Source: Mercenaria mercenaria (taxonomy: Eukaryota; Mollusca; Bivalvia; Venerida; Veneridae). Taken from it: a stretch of 64,000 nucleotides of DNA. Made by a program: the position numbers and the translations under genes. Location: the NCBI RefSeq assembly GCF_021730395.1, contig NW_026463153.1:1-64000 (forward strand), given 5' to 3'. Of the stretch, positions 11,007 to 22,680 are shown piece after piece. Numbering within the stretch: position 1 is the first letter of the stretch; every line of letters begins with the position of its first letter. The notes under the pieces are model-generated. The model saw nothing but the letters and a program-made list of their open reading frames with translations. It was not told where the DNA came from and ran no database searches.

Positions 11007-11204
11007 ATGGATAAACAATATTCTTGTGACCCATGTGAGGGAGAGACGAAAGCTATATATTACTGTGATGAATGCGAGGAGTACCTATGTGATGACTGCA
11101 CTAAGTCTCACAAAAAGATGAAAGCCACGAAAAAACATGAACTCATAGAAGCAGACAAAGCCAAATACCAACTGATGAAGACGAAAACAAAGCAAGAAGA
11201 AAAG
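11007..11204 (+). CDS. B-box zinc-finger exon of a B-box/FN3/GTPase gene
   Basis: This first coding exon starts at ATG 11007 and gives 66 residues before a donor (AAAAG|GTTTAT, 11205). Residues 7-45 form a B-box: CDPC, then YYCDEC, YLCDDC, and His residues in KSHKK and KKHEL, in the Cys/His order of TRIM-type B-boxes. A Lys/Glu-rich tail (residues 46-66) follows and may start a helix. B-boxes bind zinc and mediate oligomerisation in TRIM proteins, but no RING precedes this one, so E3 ligase activity is not implied. The donor is phase 0 and joins cleanly to the FN3 exon at 11669. The open frame beyond 11204 is intron read-through. The start is inferred from the first ATG of the frame; upstream exons cannot be excluded. 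Confidence 0.85.
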
Positions 11205-11668
11205 GTTTATGTATTCACTTTTCTTTTCTAAAATAAAGAAACACGTTTAATAATATTTGTATTTGTCAAATTAGTTATAGGAAGCAAGTTAAATTGATAT
11301 TAATATTTATTGATAGACACGTAATATACGAAAAGAATATTCATATCTCTAGGATTCGGCCGAGTAACTATCAAAAAAATAAATACTGAGATGTATGCCT
11401 AATTTACTTTTACTAAAGCATTTGACAGTGGTTTTTGTGTGCTTTTTTATGTCATGTTTAAATTATTGTTAAGCCTACATATATGATACCCTAACTGAGC
11501 TGTCATTAAATGAAATAAATGACTTTATTTATGATTTTGTTTTCCTCTTAACTTGCACAAAAGTTGAACATCAGATTAAATATGAATTGCAATTATTAAG
11601 CAATGTTCACTTTCCTATGAATCACAGTCTATCTTCACTGACGTGTCATTTAGTGTTTTACATTTAAG

Positions 11669-12089
11669 GTTATACCTGGTAGACCAAAAGCGTCAGAAAT
11701 ACTAGCAGACGCAATTACGTTAGTATGGGATGCTCCAACAAAGTTTGGAGACAAGGATTGTTACCAGCTTTACTTCAAAGATATGGGTGGTGACCGGAAG
11801 TGGAAGCCGTATCAAGGAGAGTACTATACTGCTTCTGCTAACCTCTCCGACCTGAAGTCAAACGCTACGTATATTTTCCGTGTAAGGATAATATATGATG
11901 ATGGAGAAGAGAGTCCGTACAGTCCAGAGAGTGAAGAAATACAAACGGCTGCATCCCTGGCGACAAGGATGTTACAAAAGGCAAAGCAAGTAAAGGGTGA
12001 TGATATACCTCCAATCAAGTATTCCATCCCACTTACCGAAATTGTTTCTGCTCGAAATAAGCGTGCAAAGACGAGAAAGTTCGAAATTG
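11669..12089 (+). CDS. Fibronectin type III exon of the same gene
   Basis: After acceptor CATTTAAG (11667-11668) the exon reads VIPGRPKASEIL in phase 0, continuing the B-box exon across a 464-base intron. Residues about 1-92 make an FN3 domain: ITLVWDAP, YQLYF, NLSDLKSNATYIFRVR and the closing SPYSPESEEIQT. A linker follows, ending ARNKRAKTRKFEIG at the donor (TTG|GTAAGT, 12090; phase 1). In a large GTPase family I recall from fish and bivalves, an almost identical 'ARN...TRKFEIG' linker immediately precedes the P-loop of the G domain. This predicts that a GTPase exon follows, and a degraded one is found at 17390-18610. Function is unknown; FN3 usually mediates protein contacts. Confidence 0.88.
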
Positions 12090-12473
12090 GTAAGTTGTCT
12101 TGTTTTCTTATATCAGCAATTCAGTTGTGTAAAATCCAATATATTTTATTCAATGAACCTATTCAATGAACCTATATTAACGATTTGCATTCTAAGTCCC
12201 AATCAAAGATATTTACACAAAAGACGAAATAACTAAGAGGTCGCCACGATTTATTATACCTCACGTCGTCATATCTCAAATGTTGCTCATGCGTACGATG
12301 TGACATGGCGTTAGAAATCTAGCTATTCACAGAACTGCCGAAATGTGAAGTTGTGTTGTTTCAAGATATATTTACAGTGCCAGAAGTATGCATCATTTGG
12401 TAAATTTAAAAAATGTGTATGTGAAAGTGATTACTGTAAATAAACATTATGAACAACGGTTTGTTTGAACAGA

Positions 12474-14078
12474 ATGATTTTTAGCTCACCTGTCACAAAG
12501 TGACAAGGTCAGCTTTTGTGATCGCGCAGCGTCCGTCCGTGCGTGCGTAAACCTTTGCTTGTGACCACTCTAGAGGTCACATTTTTCATGGGATCTTTAT
12601 GAAAGTTGGTCAGAATGTTCATCTTGATGATATCTAGGTCAAGTTTGAAACTGGGTCACGTGCGGTCAAAAACTTGATCAGTAGGTCTAAAAATAGAAAA
12701 ACCTTGTGACCTCTCTAGAGGCCACATATTTCACAAGATCTTCATGAAAATTGGTCAGAATGTTTATCTTGATGATATCTAGGTCAAGTTTGAAACTGGG
12801 TCACGTGCCATCAAAAACTAGGTCAGTAGGTCAAATAAAAGAAAAACCTTGTGACCTCTCTAAAGGCTATATTTTTCATGGGATCTTTATGAAAGTTAGT
12901 CAGAATGTTTATCTTGATGATATCTAGGTCAAGTTTGAAACTGGGTTACGTGCGGTCAAAAACTAGGTCAGTAGGTCTAAAAGTAGAAAAACCTTGTGAC
13001 CTCTCTAGAGGCCATATATTATATAAGATCTTCATGAAAATTGGTCAGAATGTTCACCTTGATGATATCTAGGTCAGGTTCGAAACTGGGTCACGTGCCT
13101 TCAAAAACTAGGTCAGTAGGTCAAATAATAGAGAAATCTTGTGACCTCTCTAAAGGCCATATTTTCAGGGGATCTGTATGAAAGTTGGTCTGAATGTTCA
13201 TCTTAATGATATCTAGGTCAAGTTCGGAACTGGGTCACATGCGGTCAAAAACTAGGTCAGTAGGTCTAAAAATAGAAAAACCTTGTGACCTCTCTAGAGG
13301 CCATACTTATGAATGGATCTTCATTAAAGTTAGTCAGAATGTTCATCTTGATGATATCTAGGTCAAGTTCGAAAGTGGGACACATGTCATCAAAAAGTAG
13401 GTCAGTAGGTCAAATAATGGAAAAACCTTGTGACCTCTCTAGAGGTCATATTTTTTATGGGATCTGTATGACAGTTGGTCTGAATGTTAATCTTGAGGGT
13501 ATATAGGTCAGGTTTGAAACTGGGTCAACTGTGATCGAAAACTAGGTCAGTAGGTCATAAAATAGAAAAACCTTGTGACCTCTCTAGAGGCCATACCCTT
13601 GAATGGATCTTCATGAAAATTGGTCAGAATGTTCACCTTGATGATATCTAGGTCAAGTTTGAAACTGGGTCACGTGCCATCGAAAACTAGGTCAGTAGGT
13701 CAAATAATAAAAAAACCTTGTAACCTCTCTAGAGGCCATTCTTTTCATGGGATCTGTATGAAAATTGGTCTGAATGTTCATCTTGATGATATCTAGGTCA
13801 AGTTTGAAACTTGGTCAACTGCGGTCATAAACTAGTTCATTAGGTCTAAAATTTGAAAAATCTTTTGACCTCTCTAGAGGCCATATTTTTCAATGGATCT
13901 TCATGAAAATTGGTCAGAATGTTTATCTTGATGATATCTAGGTCATGTTCAAAACTGGGTCACATGAGCTCAAAAACTAGGTCACTTTGTCAAATAATAG
14001 AAAAAACGACGTCATACTCGAAACTGGGTCATGCGGGAACAGGTGAGCGATTCAGGACCATCATGGTCCTCTTGTTAT
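12474..14078. repeat. Ten-unit ~145-bp tandem array, a complete dispersed element
   Basis: About ten units share CTTGTGACCTCTCTAGAGGCC, 'ggtcagaatgtt', GATGATATCTAGGTCAAG and AACTAGGTCAGTAGGTC. The mean spacing of 'gtcagaatgtt/gtctgaatgtt' from 12608 to 13910 is about 145 bases. Units mostly alternate between 'gcggtcaaaaac...gtctaaaa' and 'gccatcaaaaac...gtcaaata' forms, so the real period is a dimer of about 290. The head holds a hairpin (TGTCACAAAGTGACA, about 12490) and CCGTCCGTGCGTGCG; the tail is a hairpin AGGACCATCATGGTCCT followed by CTTGTT at about 14055-14078. It lies in the intron of the B-box/FN3 gene. Confidence 0.85.
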
Positions 14079-14579
14079 AAAATAAACTGGACGCGTTTAA
14101 AGGAATAGAGGGTTCTTTAAACACTTTTACTTTGTATATAAATGCCATGCCAAATGGAAACTGCTTAACTAAATTTCATTTCTTGAATAAAAGAAGACAA
14201 TCAGTATTGTATATAAAACATATGCAAAATGTTATATGTCGAAGAAGTTATCATTTATTTTTGGAATAATGCTGAAAAGTGTGAAATTCTTTTTCTTCCT
14301 AAATCATTTATACAACTTTGTTTGTTTGCTTGCAATTTGGTTAACAACGTTCTCAGTTCGGCAGATGCCATTTTATCCAACTACTGTTCTGTAATTCTAT
14401 TCTTATACACAAACACCTCGCGACTTCTTCACATGGTTCACAGGTGGAACACGAACTGCATATAAATTGCGTCCAGTCATAAAGGAGGTCATTCGCATTG
14501 CCCTGACCGAACAATCCATACTACTGATCAGGGCCGGCCATAGTGCACTTATCATATAAGACTTCAACTTCTTTAGTAT
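14079..14579. other. Intron sequence, no further feature recognised
   Basis: AT-rich DNA between the tandem array and the SINE. The open frame at 14229-14465 has no recognisable domain. Confidence 0.45.
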
Positions 14580-14812
14580 TAAATTGGTTTGTAGGACATC
14601 CTTGGCCCTCTTCAGGTCAAATCACTTTCCCCTGTCCGATGTGGGTTCGAAACCTCTATTGTGATGTAGAATTTTTCATGTTAAGAAGCCAGCTGAGAAG
14701 CGATCCATCTGGCTTACGGAACGCCGGTCTTTCTATCGAAGTGCCTGTCCTTGATGAAATGATGCCCGGAGGGACTCCTGGGTCCTTCCTTCACTTTGCA
14801 TGGTAACTTTTC
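14580..14812 (+). mobile_element. tRNA-derived SINE, copy 1
   Basis: A degraded tRNA-like head (AAATTGGTTTGTAGG...) is followed by a B-box-like GTGGGTTCGAAACCT at about 14640, then the conserved body TCTGGCTTACGGAA, 'gatgaaatgatgcccggaggga' and CTGGG...TTCCTTCACT. It aligns along its length with the copy at 28578. A 10-15 base insertion lies before the GGCTTACGG core. The arrangement (tRNA head plus conserved core shared among molluscs) suggests the bivalve Meta-domain SINE group, from memory. Confidence 0.8.
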
Positions 14813-15630
14813 CTTCTATGCACGAAGTATAGACTTCAAAAAATCTTCTTGTAGAAACCGATGGCCCAATTGTAACATAATTTTAAAACTAATAGTATTT
14901 GGATGATCGTAACTTTTCTCTGTATGTGTTTTCGAAACCTTAAACATCTTCGTGTCAGAAACTGCTGATCCGATTTTAAAATGATACTAGGTAAATATTT
15001 CATGAGTAAACTAATTTCATAGAAATGTTCCTTAGGTGACCTCTAACAGCCTATAAGCCTCTATCAAATTTGTGTTTATAAAATACACGGCTGTCTGGGA
15101 TGGTTATGGTCTAGTCTTCCTACAATGGTTCAATGGAAAGTTTTGAAAATCTACTCCACTGAATCTGCAAGTCAGTTTACATAGTTATAAGTAGAAATGT
15201 GTCTGTTAGGGCCTATTTAAACTGTAAAACACTTATGGGCGATATACTGTCAATATGACTCTTTTATTTATATGGTGCTATATGATGAACTATATGTATG
15301 AATGCAATTTTTAAAATGTAGCTCAAATCTTTAAAATATACTAGAACGAAGTACTAGTAACTGTTTTACAAACACGTATTTTAACTACATGGACATGCTT
15401 CTTTTAATTATTAGAGTTTTACATAGTACTTTCTTATTACATGTTCACATCCATCGTTCATCATTTTATATTCTTGTTGCATATATTTAAAGCACATTTA
15501 GATTATTTATTTTTGAACCAAATTTTATAATTTTATCAGAAACAATCAATTAATCCAGATCAAAACATGACAGGTACACTCCGAAAGGTACGAAACAAAA
15601 ACTATTATTTTGGTTTGAGCTACAGAACTG
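14813..15630. other. Intron sequence before the noisy block
   Basis: Normal-looking AT-rich DNA. No P-loop (GxxxxGKS/T) exon was found here although the gene model predicts one between 12089 and 17390. Confidence 0.4.
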
Positions 15631-17389
15631 GAAAGAACTTTTTTTGAGGGGATTATGAACATTGCGGGGTTAAGGGGATGCCCCCATTTGATATACAATC
15701 TTTGTTTTAAAAGATGAAAACGAAACGGAGGGGAAATCAGTAAGACACTTAAATGGTTGAACGGATGTTTTATCCCATGATTGTTTCAGACTTTGTTAAA
15801 AATTATAAATCCCGGGGAAAATTAATTTTTCGTTGTGGTTTTTTTTTGCAAAAAAAATTGGGAAGTTAAATTTGTACAAATATCTAACAAATTAAAACAA
15901 AACAATAACAACTAAATTTTTGACAAAAATATCGGGTTAAAAAAATAAATGTATTTTCTGATGCGTTGTTCAAGCGCCCGAATACACTAACTTATTGAAA
16001 ATTTCCCCTTTCGGGTTTTTTGCTTGCTTTAAGTTCCCTGTTATGTGTTTTATTACTCGTTTCAAGGGTTTTTGATACGGTAGATTTTGCCCCAAAACGA
16101 ATTTAGAATTTTCCCCGAGAGTTTGCGTTTTAAGAAATTAAATTTTAAATACACAATCTGGACTACCCATATCAACAAAAACATTTTTTAAAAGTTTTTT
16201 TCACTAATTTGGGCATAATCCATAATCTGCCCCCGCTGTTCCCCCCTTGCTTATAATTTTTAAAAAGTACACACGGGGTTTGCTTGGGCTTGCTATGCAG
16301 TAGAAAACAAAAGGATCACAATCCTAATATCCTTAACTTTGCTTCATAATTTTATTTGGCCTTTTTTTTTTTCCTTGTTATCGGTGCATAAATTCCCAAC
16401 TATTCGGGGTTTAAACCCTAAAAATTTTAATATATTAAATGCAATAGGAATGAAAAAATTTTTTAGTTTCCTTTTCTATTCCTCTCTTTTAATTTCCTTT
16501 ATCTAAAAAAAAATCACTTTGATTTAAAATCACCGGGGCTGATTGGGTTAAACGTTGGTTTGGTATTTTTCTGAATGAAGAAATTACCTTGTTGGGGATT
16601 AAAGCCATTTACCTGTCTTTTGGATCATGGTGTCAAATCAATGTCACATTTTTTACTTAAAAAAATCATTTCAATAAATACTCCAGTTTGGATCATTGTT
16701 ATTATTTTTAAATTTAAATTAAAAAAAAAATACATCAAAGGATTTTTTCGGTTCGCTAACAATTCAATTCGCTCCCCACACAATAACTTCCCCCAATTAT
16801 TCTGTTGCAATGCTTTTTGCGATGAAATTTGGTATGTAGTAAATTGAAAAAAGGGAAGGTTTTAATATGGGGGAATTTTCCTTTTTAACAAAAGTTAGGG
16901 CTTTTTTATATGAAGTTGAATAAGGTAAAGGTGATAGACTATTTAAATTTTTTTTCAGGATCCCTTTTAATGGGTTTGTCAGAATCGGTTTATAAACTTA
17001 AAGTTTGTGAAACAAATATTGAAAATATATTCTTATCGACTCTGAAATATAACAGGGGCGGTTACAGTATAATTTAAAGGGAAATTTTTTATTTTTCGAA
17101 ACCAAAAAAACCACTTGAACCATCACTTAAAAATTTTTGGTACAACACCTGAAGACAATTTTTTAAATTTTTAAATTTCCCAAAAAAAAATCAGTGAGAA
17201 AGGGGAAACCAACATCTCAACTTAAAAAACGCCCTTTAACCCTTTTTATAAAAAACAAAAAAAGATTTTTTTTAAAACAAATTTAATGTACAATTTCAAG
17301 TTTTTAAATTTCCCCGGAAATTTATTGTTTTTTATTTTGTTATTGAGCCTTTATTTCCAACTGTTTTTGGTTTAACATTTCAAAATTTT

Positions 17390-18610
17390 ACCCAGAAAAG
17401 GAACCGACTTAACAAAGCTGCAATATCGACACTCCGGGTTTTTTGGCGATACCAAAACTTAACGAGACCAAAAAAGTTGGCCAAATTCGCCACTTTTTTC
17501 CGACAAGACCAAAGGGGAGTCACATTATTGACCTGTATTTTCTAATAAAAACCTACCACCCCCCGGGCTAAAAAATTTAATTTTCAGTCCATAATGTCCC
17601 TGTTTGGAAAGTTTTAAGAGGACAATTATCTCCTTGATTACCTTTGCAGATGGCAATGCCCCATTCAGCGCGTTTTAAAAGGTCTGCTTCCTTTGGGAAT
17701 ACTTTACTTTTAAAAATTCTGCATTTTTCGCAAAAAAATTTCAATTGGAAAGTCAAGTTTTTTCCCCAATTTTTTGGAACAAGGTCGTCAATTTTCGGTC
17801 TTTTTTTCGTCCACCTAGACAATGGTGAAAAAGTCTACAGCGACCAAAGATTTGGCAAGAAAATCGTTTGAACTGTTGAAAGGACACTAAAGGAAAATCT
17901 TACCCGGGCTGCAAATGGTTTATTCTTAAAAGCGAAAAAAAAGTTCTTGCAGAGCACAAATCTAACATGGAAGCCCACAAAGATTATGTCGTTGAAGTGT
18001 CGGAGCCTACGCAAATAAAAACCTTGATACCGGGACGTGTCCATAATACGAAGTGTGAAAATTTTACGTAAATGCCACCAGATTGTTTTTTTTGGGATCG
18101 GGAAAAACGCCATTGCGCTGTTAGGTGAAAAACGGTCTTGCACATATCCCAGAAAATGCAAATGGAACACAAAAAATACCCACCAACAACACACAACTTT
18201 TAAAAGTCAAGAAAACATTAAAAGACTACAAGATAATAAACGATCCAGGGGAAATTTTTTAACCCATAAACAATCGTAAAAAAAATGGTCAACTACGGGA
18301 AACTTACAAAAATTGAAATAGATGCTTTTGGTAAAAAACAATGCAATGAAAGGTTTAACGAATTGCGCAAAACCAAAATCCATTAACAAGCCCAATCATA
18401 TCACTTATGTTTGAAAAATGAAAAGGGGACCAAAAGGGGAAGGGGTTACTCTTCGAAAAAAAGTACAAAACGATTTCGAAAGAGCAAAATTCAAAAGAAG
18501 TGAAGTTTTTTAAAAAGGGGGATTTGGGTTTGGTGAGCGCCCAAAATTGAAAAAACCAAAACCCACTTACAGTAAGTCTGTTTTGAGAGAGTCACAGGTT
18601 TTTTAAAAAA
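17390..18610 (+). pseudogene. GTPase-domain exon of the B-box/FN3 gene family (frame broken, probably by base errors)
   Basis: Read in pieces across frames, this stretch matches the GTPase family predicted by the upstream linker. NIDTPGF (17422-17442) followed two bases later by GDTK is the G3 motif DTPGFGDT. QSIMSLFG (17585-17608), then SLITFADGNAP (about 17630-17664), SFFVHLD-like text near 17810, a clean 40-residue run starting VLAEHKSNMEAHKDYVVEV (17943-18064), then TKCENF and RKCKW (about 18150) of a Cys/His-rich tail region. A candidate acceptor is TTTACCCAG near 17395. The P-loop (G1) should lie 5' of the G3 motif and was not found. Indels of one or two bases occur every 50-100 bases, matching the noisy block, so a real intact gene is possible. 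It is on the same strand as the B-box and FN3 exons. Confidence 0.65.
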
Positions 18611-21600
18611 CACATTCAGTTTTCGATAAAAGGGAAAAGAGCCAAAATACCCTCTTGGTTCTTTTTCTTAGTCGTAAATTAAAATTTTCTAACGTTTTGC
18701 CACGTGCAATTTTCAGTTACACTGTTTAGATGCTAAGTTTTTAAAGGCGTGTGCTTTTAGGGTATCCTGAAATTATTTTTTGTTTTTTTCCTGATTTTTT
18801 AAATTTTCATCTTCTTATCTCAACTGTTTGATGTTTTTATTTCAGGGGTTTTTTTTTTTTGGGGCTTCTATTGTTTAAAATTGGGGAAAGGGGTTTGTTT
18901 TCTTGTTATGTAACATAACTTTTAACTGCGTTTTAAAAAACCTATCGTCCAATTTTTCATTTTTTCAGAGCTGAACACGCACTCTTTTGATATAAAGTAT
19001 TACATAGCAAGTTTTTTTTTTGTTATCATCAAAATTAAGGGTTTAAATAGCTCTATTTACCTCGTTTGGTTTTAAAAAATTAGTTTTCCATAAATTTGTG
19101 AATTTTGCGCATCCCCAGCGGGAAGCAAATTGAGAATATACGAAATATCCCAATGATTTGATATTCATTCTTTTTGAAATAGCATAACCCCACTAAACGA
19201 GGGGTAAATGGGCCGAAAGAAACAAATTAAAACTCACCCCCTTTTAAAAATTTACGTCTAGACGTCTTGATTTTACGCGTCACAACAAGGAAAGTACAAA
19301 TTTTTATCTTAAAAGAAAAATTTAAAACCATTTTTTTTATTTAAGCTAAATTCAAAAAACTATTATTTCCCCACATTTTTTAAACCTTTTTTTCCCTTTT
19401 TGATTAATGATCTTATTTTTCAGTTTTTATATACGTGTATTTAAATGTCATGTGGAATGTGAGAAAATAGATGTGTGAATGATTTTTTTTTGTTGAAAAT
19501 ATTTTGGTGCAAGATTAATTGTCACGACGACAATTTTCAATAAAATTGAACAGTTTATTTTTTAATACCTATTTTTCTTTTTTATTAATATTTTTTTTCT
19601 TTTAAGACTTTAAATGTTTTAAATGCCCATTTTTCATTAATGTTTACAATAAAAATAACCATGAAAATATTATATATATTATAAATAATATATATATATT
19701 ATATAAATATAAAAATTATATATAATATAATTATAATATATGGAGAACGTTTTAAATGGGACTACTTGATTTTTGATTACATCAAAAACGGAAAGACTTT
19801 TTTTATTTAAGAAATTAAACATCATTAAAAATTTTTACATAGCCCACGCCATGAAATTTTTTACATTTAAAACAAGTACAATGAAAAAGCGTTTTTATTT
19901 GCCTTCAAAACATTAACATTTCATTTAGGCCTAAAAAAGCACGAACCGTCAAAAAGGGCCCCCCGCCATATACACTTAAGCTTAGATCTTTTTTAAAAAA
20001 AAGGTATAAAAATACTAAAAAAATAATTACGCGACCTGAAAGGGATACTAAAAAAATTTTTAAATAAATAAAAAAGTTTTTTTAACATCCGATTTGCATC
20101 GTTTCCAATTAAAATACCTCTAGAAGGACACAAATTTATCGAAGACGGGGCAAACAGTATGAATATAAATAGACTAAACATCAATTTAAAAGGCCTTTTT
20201 GAGATTTCGAACTTCTTCAAGTACCAACAAATATAAGGGAAAAATTTAAAAATACTAAAGATGAATTAGGGTTTGACTTGATTCTTAAAGCTTACGTAAT
20301 GCTTTCAAAAGTGATCTACTGTTTTCAAGTTTCGACTATTCAGCAAAAAAATTTATTGCCGGGTTGAAAACTGTCTCTATGTTGTTTTAAATTTCTAAAA
20401 ATTGGAAATCTTTGTAATGCCCTGGGGGGGTTCATAATTTTACGATAGAAAAATACATTTTCCTGTTTCTCATTTTCATTATTTTTTTGTATTAGATCAT
20501 TTTCATTTGGGAAATCAAATTATTAAAATAACATATTTTAAGATGAAAAGAAAGGGATATAGAATGTTTTCGGACAAATCTACAGTTATTTTGATTTATC
20601 ACTGATATATGAAGATTTAAATCTTTGCTTATATTTGTATTGTTTTATTTTCAAATTTATTAGTTTCACTATTCTTTTTTTTGCTATTTTTTGCCAAAAT
20701 ATATTACTATTGCTGTTTTGGGGCACCGGGGGGGAATTTGAAACTTTTCCCAATTGCATTCTTTCAAAAGGGGGGACTGTGTGTAAATTTGGGGGTTTTT
20801 GTAAAAATTTTTTTTGGTTTTTTTTGTAATTATTTTTATAAAAATGATGAAAATTTTAAAGGGAAAATTTAAGGGAGCATTTTTAAAACAACTTTAGGGA
20901 ATTTCGTTAAGGGGCTGGTTTTTTTTAACAGTTGTTGTAAAAGCAAATGCATGCTCCTTATCCATTTTGTTTTTGCCAGAAATGGATTAAATACAGTAAA
21001 TATATCTTAAATTTAAAAGATTTAGGATATACAGACTAGATTTAAAAAATGAAAAAATTTTCTATGTTTAATTTTGCCAGTCAATTTGTGGGCCAAGCGA
21101 CCAATGAAAACGATTTATCAAAAATTAATATAAAATTTTTTCAGAAGATTTTTTTTTGTCAGTCAATGTTTTTTTTTTAGTTTACTGAATTTTTTGTAGA
21201 TTTTTTAATGCCTTTTTCTCTTGTAATCCTTAAAAAAAGGCCCTTAGATAATCCCTATTTGGAGCAAACGGGAATATTTTTTGGAGAATTTATGTGTCTT
21301 TTTTGAAATTTAATTTTAAAATATATTAAATTTTACTTTTAAACAAAAATTTATGATAAGACCACTAGTTAAATTTGTGTAAAGGTTTTGTGACATTTTT
21401 TAGCCCCCTAGCCAAACGCAGGGTGACTTTTGTCCGCTCAAGTCCTGCCTTATTTTCTTGCGTCGTCGTCGTCAAGTTTTCAAAAAAAAAACCCCTTCTT
21501 CTTGAAAACCACTTGGGCAGAACGCCCCAAAACGTCACAGAATTTATTTTTCATGCCCCCCTTTCAAAATTTTTCAAAGAATTAAATTTCCAAAGAATTT

Positions 21601-22019
21601 TGGATTGCCATAGTTTTGTATTACATTGCCTAGGGATCTCTAAAAGTTGTTCAATTTATGCCCATGTGCTGAAAAAAGGCCCCCCCCTTGGGGGCACGTT
21701 TATATATATAGGGAAAAAATATTCAAAAATTACAGACAATTTCCCGATTTTAATTATAAAAACTTGAAGATAAAACCCCAAAATTTTTGGGTACATGTGA
21801 TTTTGCCCTGACTTAAAAATTTCAGTTCCATGTGACCTTTGACCAACTTTCTATTTTTTTGACATCAGTTTGCCTTTAAACATTGGCTCAACTACTCAGG
21901 GGACGATTCACATCATTACCCCTTTTTTCAAATTTTTTGCATTTGGTGAGAAAAGTTTAATACATTTTTTTTGGAAAAAAGTCATTTCCAATCAGATTCA
22001 ACTTTTTATGTCCCCCCCT

Positions 22020-22680
22020 TTGGGGCAATGATTTGCCCTTTTCCGTCCCTCCCCTCCGCCGTCCTCAGAGAAAGTTGTATCGCGCCTACCCAAAAGTATT
22101 TGATGTAGTTCCACAACTTTACAGAAATTTTGGGCACATGGTATTGTGACCCCTTTGGGGTTTTGCGTCCGGGGTTTGTCATCATGTAGAGTTTTCCCCC
22201 GACTTTGTCAAATTGGGCATTTTAGTGTTGTGTCCACGTAGCCCAAAAATTTTGATGAGAGCAGAAACTTTACGGGGAAGTTGGCACTGTTAGTTGTGCA
22301 CCTGGGGGTTTTGGGTCCGAATTTACATCGTTTAGGATTATGGCCCCCGACTTTGTAAAAATTGGGCCCTTTTTAAAGTGTGTCGCGCGTAGCCCAGAAG
22401 TATTTGACCCGAGTCCCAACGTTCAAGGAATGTTGGTCCAAAGTTTATTTTGACACCCCGGGGTTTTGCGTCCAATCAATGTATTTTAGGATTATGGCTC
22501 CTGACCTAGGAAAATTGTCATTTTTTTTATGTTTTGTCGGGTAGCTCCCAAAATATGTTTTAAATAGCAACATATTTTTTTTCCCAAATTGATCTGGCCT
22601 TTGTCATGTAGGGGGGGCATTGTGTCCCAGGCACATTTTTTTTGTCGACCTTTATAAATAGGGGTTTTCAAAAATGTTTG
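22020..22680. repeat. Degenerate ~150-bp tandem repeat in the noisy block
   Basis: Units share 'gcgcctagcccaaaagtatttga', 'ggggttttgcgtccg' and 'ttaggattatggcccctgac'. It is a bivalve-type dispersed repeat whose homopolymers are visibly altered here (for example ATTTTGGG, GGGGGG). Confidence 0.65.

Noticed and set aside
17835-18194. 119-codon minus-strand frame
   Set aside because: It is the antisense shadow of the GTPase-type exon, whose motifs read on the plus strand.
21375-21767. 130-codon plus-strand frame
   Set aside because: Lies in the block with error-like texture, has no recognisable domain, and base calls there are unreliable.
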